Source: Chthoniobacteraceae bacterium (GTDB lineage: Bacteria > Verrucomicrobiota > Verrucomicrobiia > Chthoniobacterales > Chthoniobacteraceae). Taken from it: a stretch of 64,000 nt of DNA. The stretch spans positions 1 through 64,000 of the forward strand of contig CANFTB010000016.1 of assembly GCA_947449735.1 (NCBI GenBank), read 5' to 3'. Each line of letters starts with the position of its first letter. Position 1 is the stretch's first letter. A program made the translations under genes and the position numbers. Shown here piece by piece: positions 18,012 through 28,100 of the stretch. A model generated the notes under the pieces. The model worked only from the letters and a program-made list of their open reading frames with translations. It made no database searches and was not told where the DNA came from.

Positions 18012-18155
18012 GGGAAAAAGGGGCGTGAGTTTCTACTGAGAAACGCTGCGCGGGAAGAAAAAATAAAGGGAGAGGCGGCCCCGGTTCCTGGGAGCCCCTC
18101 GAAACAGCGTAGCGCGGCCCACGGAGTGCGCCTGTGAAGCCGCGCGGTGGACGCC

Positions 18156-18524
18156 CTACTTGCGGGGCTGGAAGTCGAAGACGAACGCGTCTTCGAGGCT
18201 GGGCTTGAGCAGTTTGACAAACGCCTGGTGGTCCGGGTGGTCCAGGTAGACCTTCAGGGCCGCGGCGTCTGCGAAGGTGCTCGCCCACATGTGAGTGAAT
18301 CCCTTGTCGAGGTTTTCGCCGCTGATGTTCGTGCCCCACTCGAGCGATGCGATCTGGGGGATCTTTCCCTTCAAGGCGGCAAAAGCCTCCTCGATTTTCT
18401 GGACTTCGGCGGGGGAGGCTTCCTTTTTGAACTTGAAGGATACGACGTGCCGGATCGGGGCGTCGGCGCTGAGGGCGGAGGTCATAGTCATGAGCAGTGC
18501 GGTGAAAATGGGGAGGAGTCGCAT
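18156..18524 (-). CDS. Exported Dabb (stress-responsive A/B barrel) domain protein
   Basis: This 122-residue protein has a Sec signal peptide (MRLLPIFTALLMTMTSALSA) followed by a single Dabb domain: IRHVVSFKFKKEASPAEVQKIEEAF, LEWGTNIS and HMWASTFADAAALKVYLDHPDHQAFV. Such ferredoxin-like barrels dimerise, and exported versions are frequent in Planctomycetes and Verrucomicrobia. Their substrate is unknown. It lies upstream of lysC on the same strand and is divergent from tcdA. Confidence 0.87.
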   Translation of the reverse strand: MRLLPIFTALLMTMTSALSADAPIRHVVSFKFKKEASPAEVQKIEEAFAALKGKIPQIASLEWGTNISGENLDKGFTHMWASTFADAAALKVYLDHPDHQAFVKLLKPSLEDAFVFDFQPRK

Positions 18525-18701
18525 GTGGCCAGTGTGCGTTGTCGGCCGGTTGCAGAACAGTCAGAATTTTTCGAGGGCGCGCCGGTCGCTGCGGAGCGGA
18601 GTGCTGGTTCTGAAGGTGCTCCGGGAAGACGTTCCGTCTGAGCGGTGGAAGTGTGTGGCGGGAGGGGTGGCAGTCCTGCTAGGGTCCTTCTTCCAACTTC
18701 C

Positions 18702-19547
18702 ATGGCCGAATCTTCCTCCACAACTGAAGAAAAACAGGGTTCCGGCGTTGCCGGAGGCGTTTGGGAGGAGCGCTTTGGAGGGATTGCACGGCTGTTCGGG
18801 AAGCCGGCTATGGGGCGTCTTTCGGCGGCGCATGTGTGCGTCGTGGGAGTGGGCGGGGTGGGATCCTGGACCGTTGAGGCTCTGGCGAGGTCCGGTGTGG
18901 GGCGTCTCACGTTGATTGATTTGGACGAGGTGTGCGTCACCAATATCAACCGCCAGTTGCCGGCCCTCGGAGATACGGTGGGGCGCGCGAAGGTGGACGT
19001 GCTTGCGGAGAGGGTGCGCTTGATCAATCCGGAGTGCCGCGTCGAGGCGGAGCAGGAGTTTTTCACCGCGGCGACTGCGGATCGGTTTCTTTCGAGGGAG
19101 TTCGACTGGGTGGTGGATGCGATCGATGTCCTTTCAAACAAGTGCCTGCTGATCGCCGCCTGCGTGCAGCGCGGGATTCCGGTGCTCACCGTGGGCGGGG
19201 CGGGCGGGAAGCAGGACGGTTCGGCCGTGCGCGTGGACGATCTGGCGCTGAGCGGGCAGGATCCGCTTTTAAAGGTGGTGCGGAGGGAGTTGCGGCAGAA
19301 TCATGGTTTTTCACGGGAACAGGGGAGGCCTTTCGGGGTGCCCTGTGTGTATTCGCCGGAGACGCCTGCGTACCCGTGGTCCAGCGGGGCGGTGTGCGAC
19401 GTGCCCGAGCCCGGGGGGACCCTGGCGATGGACTGCGCGAGTGGTTTTGGAGCGGCGACTTTTGTGACCGGAGTGTTCGGTTTCGTGGCGGCGGGGGAGG
19501 TGGTGCGCCGGATTGCGCAGGCGGAGCGCGCGGGGGGGCGGGTTTAA
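18702..19547 (+). CDS. tcdA: tRNA threonylcarbamoyladenosine dehydratase (ThiF/E1-like)
   Basis: TcdA uses ATP to cyclise t6A at position 37 of ANN-decoding tRNAs to ct6A. The protein starts at MAESSSTTEEKQGSG (281 residues), since the longer ORF begins in non-conserved sequence. It shows RFGGIARLFG, the nucleotide-binding glycine loop VCVVGVGGVGSWTVEALARSG, LIDLDEVCVTNINRQLPA and the adenylation-site Asp in WVVDAIDVLSNK. These match the YgdL/CsdL branch rather than MoeB or ThiF. It is followed almost directly by a TPR lipoprotein gene. Confidence 0.92.
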   Translation: MAESSSTTEEKQGSGVAGGVWEERFGGIARLFGKPAMGRLSAAHVCVVGVGGVGSWTVEALARSGVGRLTLIDLDEVCVTNINRQLPALGDTVGRAKVDVLAERVRLINPECRVEAEQEFFTAATADRFLSREFDWVVDAIDVLSNKCLLIAACVQRGIPVLTVGGAGGKQDGSAVRVDDLALSGQDPLLKVVRRELRQNHGFSREQGRPFGVPCVYSPETPAYPWSSGAVCDVPEPGGTLAMDCASGFGAATFVTGVFGFVAAGEVVRRIAQAERAGGRV

Positions 19548-19548
19548 A

Positions 19549-20688
19549 ATGGGGACCGGGTGTGAGCTGCGGTCTGGGGTAAGGGGGTGGGGCGGTGGAT
19601 CGGCTTGGGTTGCAGGGGTGGCGTGCGCCGGGTTGGCGGTTGTTTCGGGTTGTTCCCGGGAGAGGCAGGCGCTTCCGCCGTCGCTTTCGCCGGCGTTGGC
19701 CAGCCTGGCGGAGTCGTCCGCGAAGAACGTGTATTTCAATGCGGCGGCGCTGCCACACTTGGTGAAGCTGGCTCCCGACTGGTTGGGAGCGGCGGAAAGG
19801 GACCCGCGCTCGGAGCGGGTGCGTTCGATGGCGCAGGCGGCGCTGAATCCGAAGTTGTTCCGCCAGTTGGACCGGCAAGAGCGTTTTGATGCCATTCTCT
19901 TGGTGGGAGACCCTGTGCAGTTCCGGCCATTGATGGAGCATTTGATCAAGACGCAGGACTGGGCTCTGGAGCGGGTGGATCCTTGGAGTTTGATTTACCG
20001 GCGGAGCACGGAGGAGAGGATTACGCGGGAATCGATCGGGCGGGTGGCGGCGCAGTGGGATGGGGCCGCCCCGGGGATGCGGGCGAAGGCGCTGGCGGCG
20101 ATGGCGGAGCGTTTGGTGGCGGCGGGTCGCTTGGAGGCGGGCGGGGAGTTGGTGGAAGCGGCGCGAAAGGCGGACAGCCGGAGTGTGGAGGCGTACGCGG
20201 CGGAGGGGTGGTACCGGCTGGCCCGCGGGGAGTGGAAGCAGGCGGTGGCGGCTGCACAGCAGGGGCTGGAGTTTGCGAAGGGCCACCGGGCTTTGCTGTC
20301 AGTGAAGGCGCAGGGGCTGTATTTTTCAAAGCGCTTTGAAGAGGCATACGAGATTTCGCGCGAGCTTCTGGCGGGGGCGCCGGAGGATCCTGTGATGCTG
20401 TTCACACACGCCAAGATCGCTCATGAGGTGCGTTCATTTCAGGAGGAGATCCAGATTTTGCGAAAACTGATCGGAATTGCGGAACGTGAAAAGCGCTCGA
20501 CCTCCTGGTACCGGGTCTATCTGGGGCAGGCGCTGGCTACCCGGGGGGAGGGGGAGGCGGCTCTGGTGGAGTTTGACAAGGCCCTCGAAGACAGCGAGCT
20601 GCCGGCTGATCAGAGGGATTTTGCGCGCGGTGCCCGGGCCCGGGTGGAGCTGCGTCTCCATCCTGGGGACGGGGGGCGGACGCCCTGA
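19549..20688 (+). CDS. TPR-containing putative lipoprotein
   Basis: The chosen ATG lies 1 nt after the tcdA stop. The 379-residue product has a signal peptide ending in the lipobox VVSGC, so it is probably a lipoprotein facing the periplasm. The C-terminal two-thirds contains helical repeats of TPR type (VEAYAAEGWYRLARGEWKQAVAAAQQGLEFA; GQALATRGEGEAALVEFDKALED). The middle part (ERFDAILLVGDPVQFRPLMEHL) is not recognised. TPR proteins act as assembly platforms, and no specific partner is visible. Confidence 0.8.
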   Translation: MGTGCELRSGVRGWGGGSAWVAGVACAGLAVVSGCSRERQALPPSLSPALASLAESSAKNVYFNAAALPHLVKLAPDWLGAAERDPRSERVRSMAQAALNPKLFRQLDRQERFDAILLVGDPVQFRPLMEHLIKTQDWALERVDPWSLIYRRSTEERITRESIGRVAAQWDGAAPGMRAKALAAMAERLVAAGRLEAGGELVEAARKADSRSVEAYAAEGWYRLARGEWKQAVAAAQQGLEFAKGHRALLSVKAQGLYFSKRFEEAYEISRELLAGAPEDPVMLFTHAKIAHEVRSFQEEIQILRKLIGIAEREKRSTSWYRVYLGQALATRGEGEAALVEFDKALEDSELPADQRDFARGARARVELRLHPGDGGRTP

Positions 20689-20771
20689 TTTTGTATGAAT
20701 CCGGTTAAATCCCGTTGAATCCCTTGAATTGGGGTTGGCTGAATGCCGCTCTTGGGGAAGATAGTGGAAGT

Positions 20772-22199
20772 ATGGACACCCTGCCATTGATCGCTGGCGC
20801 CACGGTCCTCGCCTCGTTGGGCGGGGTGATCGGGTGGCAGCGTGCCCAGATCCGCGCTTTGAAAAAGGCGCAGGACCGCGTGGTGGCGGAGGAGGTGATG
20901 TTGTTTGATTTTCTACACGGGCTGGGCGAGGCGCTTTCGGGGGCCGCGCGTCCGTCGGATCTGCACGCGTTGATCATGCGCGGGTTGCTGCGGATCATGC
21001 GCAGCGAGGCCGGGGCGGTGTACCTCGCGGACGCCTCGTCGACGGAGCTGCAGCCGGCGTTTGTGGCGAGGGGCTGTCCGGCGCTGGTGGACTTGAACGA
21101 GCCGGCTGCCGGGGAGAGTCCTCTGGACGTGGACGCGATCCACCGCCAGTTGCGGATACGGCATGTGAGGCGGGAGGAGGGGATTTTAGCCGCGGTTTGG
21201 AAGAGGGAGAAGGCGCAGGTTCTGGACAGGAGGAACGAGCGACTGGAGTTTTCGCGGGCTCATGGGGCGGTGGGGGAGCATGTGGCGATTGCACCGTTGC
21301 TCTACGCGGGGCGGAGTTTCGGAGTGCTCGTGCTGGCCCGCGCGCTGGAGGATGATCCGTTTTCGATCGCCGACATGCAGGTGTTTGAAACGCTGGCGGA
21401 ACAGTCGGCCTTCACGTTGCGCACGGCGGAGGTGTTTTCCGACGCCGCGGATAAGCGCCGGCTGGACCACGATTTGGAGGTGGCTCAAGAAATTCAGAGG
21501 ATCCTGCTGCCGTCCAAAGCTCCGGATTTTTGCGGTTTTGAACTCGCCGGCATGAACGTGCCGGCGAGGCATGTGAGCGGGGATTATTACGATTTTCTTT
21601 CGGTGGATCCTCTGCGCTGCGGGGTGGTGATCGCCGACGTGTCTGGCAAGGGGGTCCCGGCGTCCCTGATCATGGCGACCTGCCGGAGCGTTTTGCGGAG
21701 CCAGGCGCCTGGGGAGGTTTCCGCGGCGCAAGTGCTCCATAACGTGAACGAAAAGCTGTTCCCCGATATTAAGGAGGACATGTTCATTTCGATGGCTTAT
21801 GCCATTTTGGAGCGCGAAAGTTCGAAGGTGACGCTGTGCCGCGCCGGGCATGACGCCCCGTTGTTGTACCGCGCCTCGGACCGGTCCGTGACCAAGGTGA
21901 ACCCGCCTGGAATGGCGGTCGGCATCGACAGCGGCGAGGCGTTCAACCGGTTCACCCGCGATTTTTCTCTGGAGTTGCATCCCAATGACTGCCTGATCCT
22001 TTACACGGATGGCGTGACTGAGGCGCTGGATTCCGAGGGAGAAGAGTTTGGAATGGAACGGATGACTTGCGCTATAGTGGAGAGTGCGCACCTGGGAGCC
22101 GGCGCCATTTTGGACAGGCTCACGAGTGAGCTCAAAAAGTTTGTCGGAGCCGCCCCCCAGCACGACGACATTACTTTAATTGTGATTAGAAAAAAATGA
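20772..22199 (+). CDS. GAF-PP2C (RsbU-type) serine phosphatase, membrane-anchored
   Basis: The ATG at MDTLPLIAGATVLASLGG gives 475 residues, and the earlier TTG is less likely. One N-terminal hydrophobic segment is followed by a GAF-like sensor (about 45-220) and a SpoIIE/RsbU phosphatase domain (about 235-475). Metal-site motifs include VSGDYYDF, ADVSGKGVPASLIMA, CRAGHDAPLLY, YTDGVTEA and HDDITLIVIRK. Such proteins dephosphorylate anti-sigma antagonists in partner-switching pathways. No STAS or HPK-like partner is nearby. Its stop overlaps the grpE start (ATGA). Confidence 0.9.
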   Translation: MDTLPLIAGATVLASLGGVIGWQRAQIRALKKAQDRVVAEEVMLFDFLHGLGEALSGAARPSDLHALIMRGLLRIMRSEAGAVYLADASSTELQPAFVARGCPALVDLNEPAAGESPLDVDAIHRQLRIRHVRREEGILAAVWKREKAQVLDRRNERLEFSRAHGAVGEHVAIAPLLYAGRSFGVLVLARALEDDPFSIADMQVFETLAEQSAFTLRTAEVFSDAADKRRLDHDLEVAQEIQRILLPSKAPDFCGFELAGMNVPARHVSGDYYDFLSVDPLRCGVVIADVSGKGVPASLIMATCRSVLRSQAPGEVSAAQVLHNVNEKLFPDIKEDMFISMAYAILERESSKVTLCRAGHDAPLLYRASDRSVTKVNPPGMAVGIDSGEAFNRFTRDFSLELHPNDCLILYTDGVTEALDSEGEEFGMERMTCAIVESAHLGAGAILDRLTSELKKFVGAAPQHDDITLIVIRKK

Positions 22200-22753
22200 G
22201 TACAGAAACACCAAATACTTCGGAACAGATACTTGAAGCGAACCAGGAGCCTTCTGGGGTTGCTCCCGCCGAGGCGTCCTCGGAGGCGACAGCCGAGAAT
22301 TCCATGCAGCAGGTTCAGGCAGATTTGGATCGTTTCCGGGACTTGGCGCTGCGGTCCCAGGCGGATTTCGAAAACTATCGCAAGCGTGCCGTGCGCGAAC
22401 GGGACGACGCGGTGCGTTACGCAAATTTTTCGCTCGTTGAAAAGATCGTGCCTGTTTTGGACAGCTTTGAACTCGGATTGGCCGCCGCCCGGAATTCGGC
22501 CGGTGCGGAGTCCCTAGTCTCCGGAATGGAGATGGTGAAGCGCCAGTTGGAGGATGTTCTGAATCAGGCCGGTGTGGAGAGTGTGGATGCGACCGGGCAG
22601 CCGTTTGACCCGAACCAGCACGAGGCCGTGGCGCAGGAGCCCAGCGCCGACGTGCCCGAGGGATCGGTCGTCCGCCAGCTCCGCAAGGGCTACAAGTTGA
22701 AGGAGCGTCTCGTGCGGGCGGCGTTGGTGGTCGTTTCGGGAGGGCCCGCCTAG
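22196..22753 (+). CDS. grpE: Nucleotide exchange factor GrpE
   Basis: GrpE releases ADP from DnaK in the Hsp70 cycle. The 185-residue protein has a low-complexity N-terminus, a long coiled coil starting MQQVQADLDRFRDLALRSQADFENYRKRA, and the C-terminal beta domain with FDPNQHEAVAQEPS and RKGYKLKERLVRAALVVVS. Its ATG overlaps the phosphatase stop by 4 bases, indicating translational coupling to a signalling protein. dnaJ follows after 230 bp. No CIRCE element (TTAGCACTC-N9-GAGTGCTAA) is seen around the pair, and dnaK is not in the window. Confidence 0.95.
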   Translation: MSTETPNTSEQILEANQEPSGVAPAEASSEATAENSMQQVQADLDRFRDLALRSQADFENYRKRAVRERDDAVRYANFSLVEKIVPVLDSFELGLAAARNSAGAESLVSGMEMVKRQLEDVLNQAGVESVDATGQPFDPNQHEAVAQEPSADVPEGSVVRQLRKGYKLKERLVRAALVVVSGGPA

Positions 22754-22983
22754 CATCCGAGTCTAATTCGGAACGGACGGAGACCTCTCGCCGGCGGACG
22801 CTGGCGCGGAGTGTCCGCTGCACGTACCCGGCTCCTACGGCTTTCTCTTTCGAATTGAAGCGCCGTTTGTCGGAGGTGTTCCTTCCTGTCCCCGGGGCGG
22901 TGCGGGTTCTGCGGTGTGCGGTTCCTCCGATTTAAAATTGTTTCAAAACAACATCGGTTTCTTTATTTTAATCCATCCCATTC

Positions 22984-24159
22984 ATGGCTTCTAAACGTGA
23001 TTATTACGAGGTGCTTGGCGTGGCCAAGGATTCCTCAGAGGAAGACATTAAGCGCGCCTACCGCAAGCTGGCTGTCAAATTTCATCCGGACAAAAACCCC
23101 GGGGACGCCTCCGCGGAGGAAAAGTTCAAGGAACTGGGCGAGGCTTACGACGTGTTGTTTGACGAGCAGAAGCGCGCGGCGTACGACCGCTACGGGCACG
23201 CCGCGTTTACGCAGGGCGGCGGGGGTGGCGGCGGGCGCGGGGGCGGCGGAGGTTTCCATGATCCCTTTGATATCTTCAAGGAGGTCTTCGGCGGGGGTGG
23301 AGGCGGGGGCGGGGATAATATTTTTGAACAATTCTTTGGCGGTGGAGGCGGAGGAGGCGGCGGAGGCGGCGGTCGCGGGGACCGGAACCGCGGCGACGAC
23401 ATGCGGTACGACCTGCAGATCAGCCTCGAGGAGGCTGCCAGCGGGTGTGAGAAGGAGGTCGAAGTCAGCAAGCGCGAGCGCTGCGACGGTTGCAAAGGAT
23501 CGGGAGGAGAGCCCGGATCGAAGCCCGTGGTCTGTCGCGAATGCGGTGGGCGCGGGCAGGTGGTGACTTCGCGCGGCTTTTTCCAAATGGCGCAGACGTG
23601 TCCGCGCTGCCGCGGGACGGGGCAGAGCATCGACAAGCCGTGCAAACGCTGCAGCGGCGACGGGCGCGCGGCGGCGACGACTCAGATCAAGCTCAAGATT
23701 CCCAAGGGTATCGAGGACGGCATGAAGCTGCGTTCCACCGGCCAGGGAGAGGCGGGCGTCCGGGGCGGTCCTCCCGGGGACTTGTACGTGGTGATGCACG
23801 TCAAGGAACATCCTGTGTTCGACCGGGACGGCAGCGACCTGATGTGCAAGGTTCCGATTTCCTTCACAACGGCCACTTTGGGGGGCGAGGTGACGGTGCC
23901 GACACTCGGCGGACGCGCCCAGTTCAAGGTGGCGGCGGGCACCCAGAGTGGAACCACTTTCAAACTGCGCGGCAAGGGGATGCCGGAGCTCAACAGTTCG
24001 CTCTACGGCGACCTGCACGTGCATGTGATCGTCGAGGTGCCCACCAAGCTGGATTCCGAGCAGCGCAAAAAGCTGGAGGAATTTGCGGCGTCGATGGGGG
24101 AGGACAACTCGCCCATGCATAAGAGTTTCTTTGAGAAAGCCCGGGAGTTTTTCAGCTGA
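22984..24159 (+). CDS. dnaJ: Chaperone protein DnaJ
   Basis: This co-chaperone delivers clients to DnaK and stimulates its ATPase. The 391-residue type I protein has the J-domain (residues 1-70, with HPD at 34-36), an extremely Gly-rich G/F region to about 140, four CxxCxGxG zinc motifs ([32 protein letters not shown]) and the client-binding C-terminal domains with [15 protein letters not shown]. The G/F segment contains near-pure glycine runs, longer than in most homologues. It is downstream of grpE in the same orientation. Confidence 0.97.
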   Translation: MASKRDYYEVLGVAKDSSEEDIKRAYRKLAVKFHPDKNPGDASAEEKFKELGEAYDVLFDEQKRAAYDRYGHAAFTQGGGGGGGRGGGGGFHDPFDIFKEVFGGGGGGGGDNIFEQFFGGGGGGGGGGGGRGDRNRGDDMRYDLQISLEEAASGCEKEVEVSKRERCDGCKGSGGEPGSKPVVCRECGGRGQVVTSRGFFQMAQTCPRCRGTGQSIDKPCKRCSGDGRAAATTQIKLKIPKGIEDGMKLRSTGQGEAGVRGGPPGDLYVVMHVKEHPVFDRDGSDLMCKVPISFTTATLGGEVTVPTLGGRAQFKVAAGTQSGTTFKLRGKGMPELNSSLYGDLHVHVIVEVPTKLDSEQRKKLEEFAASMGEDNSPMHKSFFEKAREFFS

Positions 24160-24273
24160 TGCTCCCCTTGGGCGGGCGTCTTTCTGTGTTGCGGTCAGCC
24201 AGCTTGTCAGGGTGGCCGGCGGGACGGCACGCCTAGGGGGCCGAATTTTTCACGGCCGCAGCTTATTTAACCT

Positions 24274-24996
24274 ATGTCCCGCTTTTACGCTCCAAAGGCC
24301 CGGTGGTCCGGTGGTCGGGTGTGTCTGGATGAGTTCGAGGGGAGGCACGCCGCGGAGGTTTTGCGGCTGGGGGTGGGCGACGGCGTGAGCATTTTCGACG
24401 GGGAGGGTCGGGTGGCCCGGGCGCGCTTTTCGAGCGTGTCCAAAAAGCGCGTGGAGGCGGAGGTTGTTTCTGAGGAGTGCGAGGCACCTCCCGCGGGACG
24501 GACCACCCTTGTGCAGGCCATTCCGAAGGGCAAACTGTTCGACTGGATCCTAGAAAAAGCGACGGAGTTGGGGGCGGCCCGGATTGTGCCGCTTTTGAGC
24601 GAACGCACGGTGGTGCAGTTGGACGGGGCGGAGCGCGAGCGCAAGCGCGAGAAGTGGCAGCGGGCGGTGGTGGAGGCATGCAAGCAATGCGGCCAGAACT
24701 GGTTGCCCGTGGTGGAGGAGCCTGTGTCGCTGCCCGTTTTTTTGCAAAAGCCCTCCGCGTCGGATGCGTGGGTGGCGTCTTTGCACCCCGGGGCGGTGCC
24801 TGTGCGGGAGGCGTTTTCCGGGCCTGTGGCGGGGGATGTTTCGGTATTTGTGGGGCCGGAGGGGGACTTCTCCCCGCAGGAAATGGAGCGGATTGTGGGC
24901 TGGGGGGCGCGGCCGGTCAGCCTTGGGAGGATCGTTTTGAGGGTGGAGACAGCGGCGATGTACTCCTTGAGCGTGCTCGCAAGCATGAGGCCTTAG
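24274..24996 (+). CDS. rsmE: 16S rRNA m3U1498 methyltransferase RsmE
   Basis: RsmE is a SPOUT-class enzyme that methylates N3 of U1498 in 16S rRNA. The 240-residue protein has an N-terminal PUA-like part (MSRFYAPKARWSGGRVCLDEFEGRHAAEVLRL) and the trefoil-knot domain with KLFDWILEKATELGAARIVPLLSERTV, FVGPEGDFSPQEMERI and the C-terminal SLGRIVLRVETAAM. All are hallmark RsmE motifs. The ATG is preceded by a weak upstream site. It is co-directional with the SNF2 helicase, which begins 171 bp later. Confidence 0.94.
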   Translation: MSRFYAPKARWSGGRVCLDEFEGRHAAEVLRLGVGDGVSIFDGEGRVARARFSSVSKKRVEAEVVSEECEAPPAGRTTLVQAIPKGKLFDWILEKATELGAARIVPLLSERTVVQLDGAERERKREKWQRAVVEACKQCGQNWLPVVEEPVSLPVFLQKPSASDAWVASLHPGAVPVREAFSGPVAGDVSVFVGPEGDFSPQEMERIVGWGARPVSLGRIVLRVETAAMYSLSVLASMRP

Positions 24997-25167
24997 CGTG
25001 GGCGACTGGGCCCGGGGTTGGCTCGGCGGTGGCGGGGTGGGTGTTTTATAGGCTTAAAAAAGGGCCAAGCTTGGTGTAGTCTCGAGGGCTTCAAACTTTT
25101 GTTGCTCCGGACCCCTCCAAACGGCTTGCAGGAAAGCTGCGGGATGCGAGTCTGGAGGGCTCTCCCA

Positions 25168-28100
25168 ATGGACGCACCCCAATCCGAGTTTCCGCTGCTG
25201 TTAGAATCCCTTGCCCGGCTGAAGGCGTGGGAGGAGGAGGCTGCCGCGCTTCAAAAAGCGGCCCGGGTCAAGGTGCTGCCTTGGGTGCATCCGAGCCGGA
25301 AGGAAAGGGGCTTGCGTGGCCAGATTCGTTCGGAGGGGCTCTCCCTTCATGTGGATTACACGGAGAGGGTGGAGGGGGCTGTTTTCGGGTGTAGCGAATG
25401 CGGCACCGGCGGATGCGGACACGTGCTGCTGATTTTTTCGAACTACTTCAACACCCCGATCGCGGAACTGATGCGCCTGCTTGCCGCGCCTTCGGTGCAG
25501 TCCGGGGGCGCGTCTGCTGCGGCCGGAACGTCCCGTGCCGGAGGAAAGGGCGGCGTTTCGAGCACCGGGGATGCGGATCCGGGTGTCGGGGTCGGTTTCC
25601 GGGCGGAGGTGCTGAAACGGCTCAACAGGCAGTTGAGCGCCATGGAGCGGATTTACGTGGAGGCTGTGGAGGGTTTTTACCGGCGGCACGCCGGGTCGCG
25701 GCTTTTGACGGCGAACGCGCTGGAAGTTTTTCTCGGAAACAAACCTTTAGCGGCATGGGAATTGGTGGAGTTGTGGCCGCGTACCCCCGAGGGGGACTGG
25801 GAGGCCTGGCTTTACCTTTCGGTGTTTTTGAAAAACCGGGGTGTGCAGTTTCCTGAGTTTTTAGAGGCGGTGACAAAGAGCGCCGACACCGCGCAGCTCG
25901 CCGATGATTGGGAGCGCCAGCAGGCGCTCAGGATGTGGGAGGAGGGGTTGGAGAAGATGCTGGCTGAGGATGCCGTCGAAAGCGAAAGGACGCGCTGGGA
26001 GGCACGTTTAGTGATGCGCCCGGAGGCGGTGCACGTGCAGTGGTTGAGGGGAGGGGCATTGGAAGCAGGGGAGCAGGGGGAGTGGCAGGACGCCGCGGAC
26101 TTTCCTTTTTCCGACATGGCTGCGTTGCTCGATGCGGGGCGGATTGATTGTTCGGATCAAACCCGGATTTTGGTGGAGATGTTCCTGATGTGCGGCGGTG
26201 CTTCTGGGATGATTTCCTACGGCCGCATGGACGCTCGTGAGGGACTCGCGCGGCTCCTGACGCATCCCATTCTGGAGGAACGAGTGATCGCGGTCTCTGG
26301 TAACCTGCTTTGCCGATCGGCCCGGCGTATGCAATGGAGGCTCAGTCCGGAGGCGGGTTCCAGGGGAGGCGACCTGGGCGCGAATTACGTGCTCGAGCTT
26401 GTGTTTGAAGACGGCCAGAAGCCGCCTGCGCCGCTTTTTTCGGCAGGGGGAAGCGTGAACCTGTATTTTACGACGGACACGGTCTTCCGTACGGCGCCGC
26501 TTCTGAAGGTGGATCCCTCGGTGCCGCTGCGCATTCCGGCGGCGGGCCTGCTTTCTGGGCGTGCGATGCAGTTTCTTGCGGGGCTGGGCGTTCCGCTGCC
26601 CGGGGAGTTGGAAAACCGTGTGTGGGCGCTGGAACCGGAGGTGCGCCTGCGCTGCCGTTTGGAGGAGCGGGGAGGCGAGGAGCGTTTGTGCGTGCGGGCG
26701 TGTGCGCAGGTACGGGCTGCCGAGGGGGACGCCGAGACCGAGCAGCATCCGGGGGGCGGGGAGCAGGTTTACACCCAGCAGGGTTGGATGGTTTCCAGAG
26801 CGATGCCCAAGCGCAAGGACCGTGTACTGGTTTTGAACGATGCGCGCATGAAGCAGGTGCCCCGCCTGCTCAAGGAGATCGGTACCTCTCGTTTCCGGGT
26901 GGAGGATGAAAGCTGGGACCGGTTGATCGGGCGCCGCTTTCCCGAGGAGTTTAGCGCCTGGATGGAGGAGCTGCCGGCGGGAGTGCACGTGGATTTGGAG
27001 GGGGACCTCGCGAGTCTTAAGGATGCCGTCGTGAGCGGGTCCCTGCATCTGGAGGCTCTGGAAGCGTCTCCCGATTGGTTTGATTTGCACGTGGCCCTGA
27101 CCTTGAGCGACACGGAGCTCACTAAGGAGGAGATCCGGATGCTTCTGGAGGCCCGCGGCAAGTTTGTGCGTCTCAAGGACAAGGGCTGGCGCAAGCTGGA
27201 GTTTGAGCTGGACGAGGAACAGGAAGATCAACTTTCGGAGCTTGGGATTAATCCGCTGGAGCTCGGGGGGCCGCCCCAGAGGTACCACGCGCTGCAGCTC
27301 GCCGCCTCTGCGGCAAGCCACCTGATCGAGCAGCAGGTCAGGGAGGGCATACTCAGGCGCGCCACGGAGTTGCAGACGAGCGTCACACCGCCGGTGCCGG
27401 AGGCCGTCCAGGCGACGCTTCGGGCGTATCAGGTGGAGGGTTTTCACTTTCTTTCATACCTCAGCTCCAACCGGTTCGGGGGCATTCTCGCCGACGACAT
27501 GGGGCTCGGGAAAACGCTCCAGACTCTGGCGTGGATTTCGTGGCTTAAAGCCGACCCCGGGTTTGCGGGAAAGACCGTGCTGGTGGTGTGCCCGAAGTCT
27601 GTGGTCCAAAACTGGGTCATAGAATCGGAGCGGTTTGTACCGGGGCTGAGGGCATTGATCTGGCGGGGTGGAGACGCCGCCGCCCTGCGGAAGACTCTCA
27701 AGGATGTGGATTTGCTAGTGATCAACTACGCCCAGTTGCGGATTTCCGCGGAGGTTGTCACCCGTGTGGAGTGGGGGGCCGTCGTGCTGGATGAGGCGCA
27801 GTACATCAAAAACCCGGCTTCGCAGACGGCCACGGCTGCGTGCGCGCTACAGGGGGCGCACAGGCTTGCGCTGAGCGGCACGCCGATCGAAAACCGGCTG
27901 CTCGATCTCTGGAGCATCATGCACTTCGCCATGCCCGGATTGCTAGGGCTGCGCGCGCATTTCAACAAGAACTACGACTCCCGCACGGACCCTCTGGCGC
28001 GCCGCCGTCTGGCCGCCCGGATCCGGCCATTCATTCTGAGGCGCACCAAGGGCGAGGTGGCCAAGGACCTGCCGGAGCGCATCGAAGAGGATCTGGTGGT

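Noticed and set aside
17010-18137. 375-aa plus-strand ORF over lysC
   Set aside because: Antisense to aspartate kinase; His/Asp/Gly-rich shadow sequence without motifs.
18012-18155. Lysine riboswitch upstream of lysC
   Set aside because: The leader is short and lacks the multi-helix core; no terminator-like expression platform is seen.
22754-22983. Possible CIRCE or heat-shock operator between grpE and dnaJ
   Set aside because: No TTAGCACTC-N9-GAGTGCTAA-like inverted repeat is present; only a weak hairpin without a T-tract.
26008-27447. 479-aa minus-strand ORF inside the SNF2 helicase gene
   Set aside because: Shadow frame; the helicase reading continues through the region into intact ATPase motifs.
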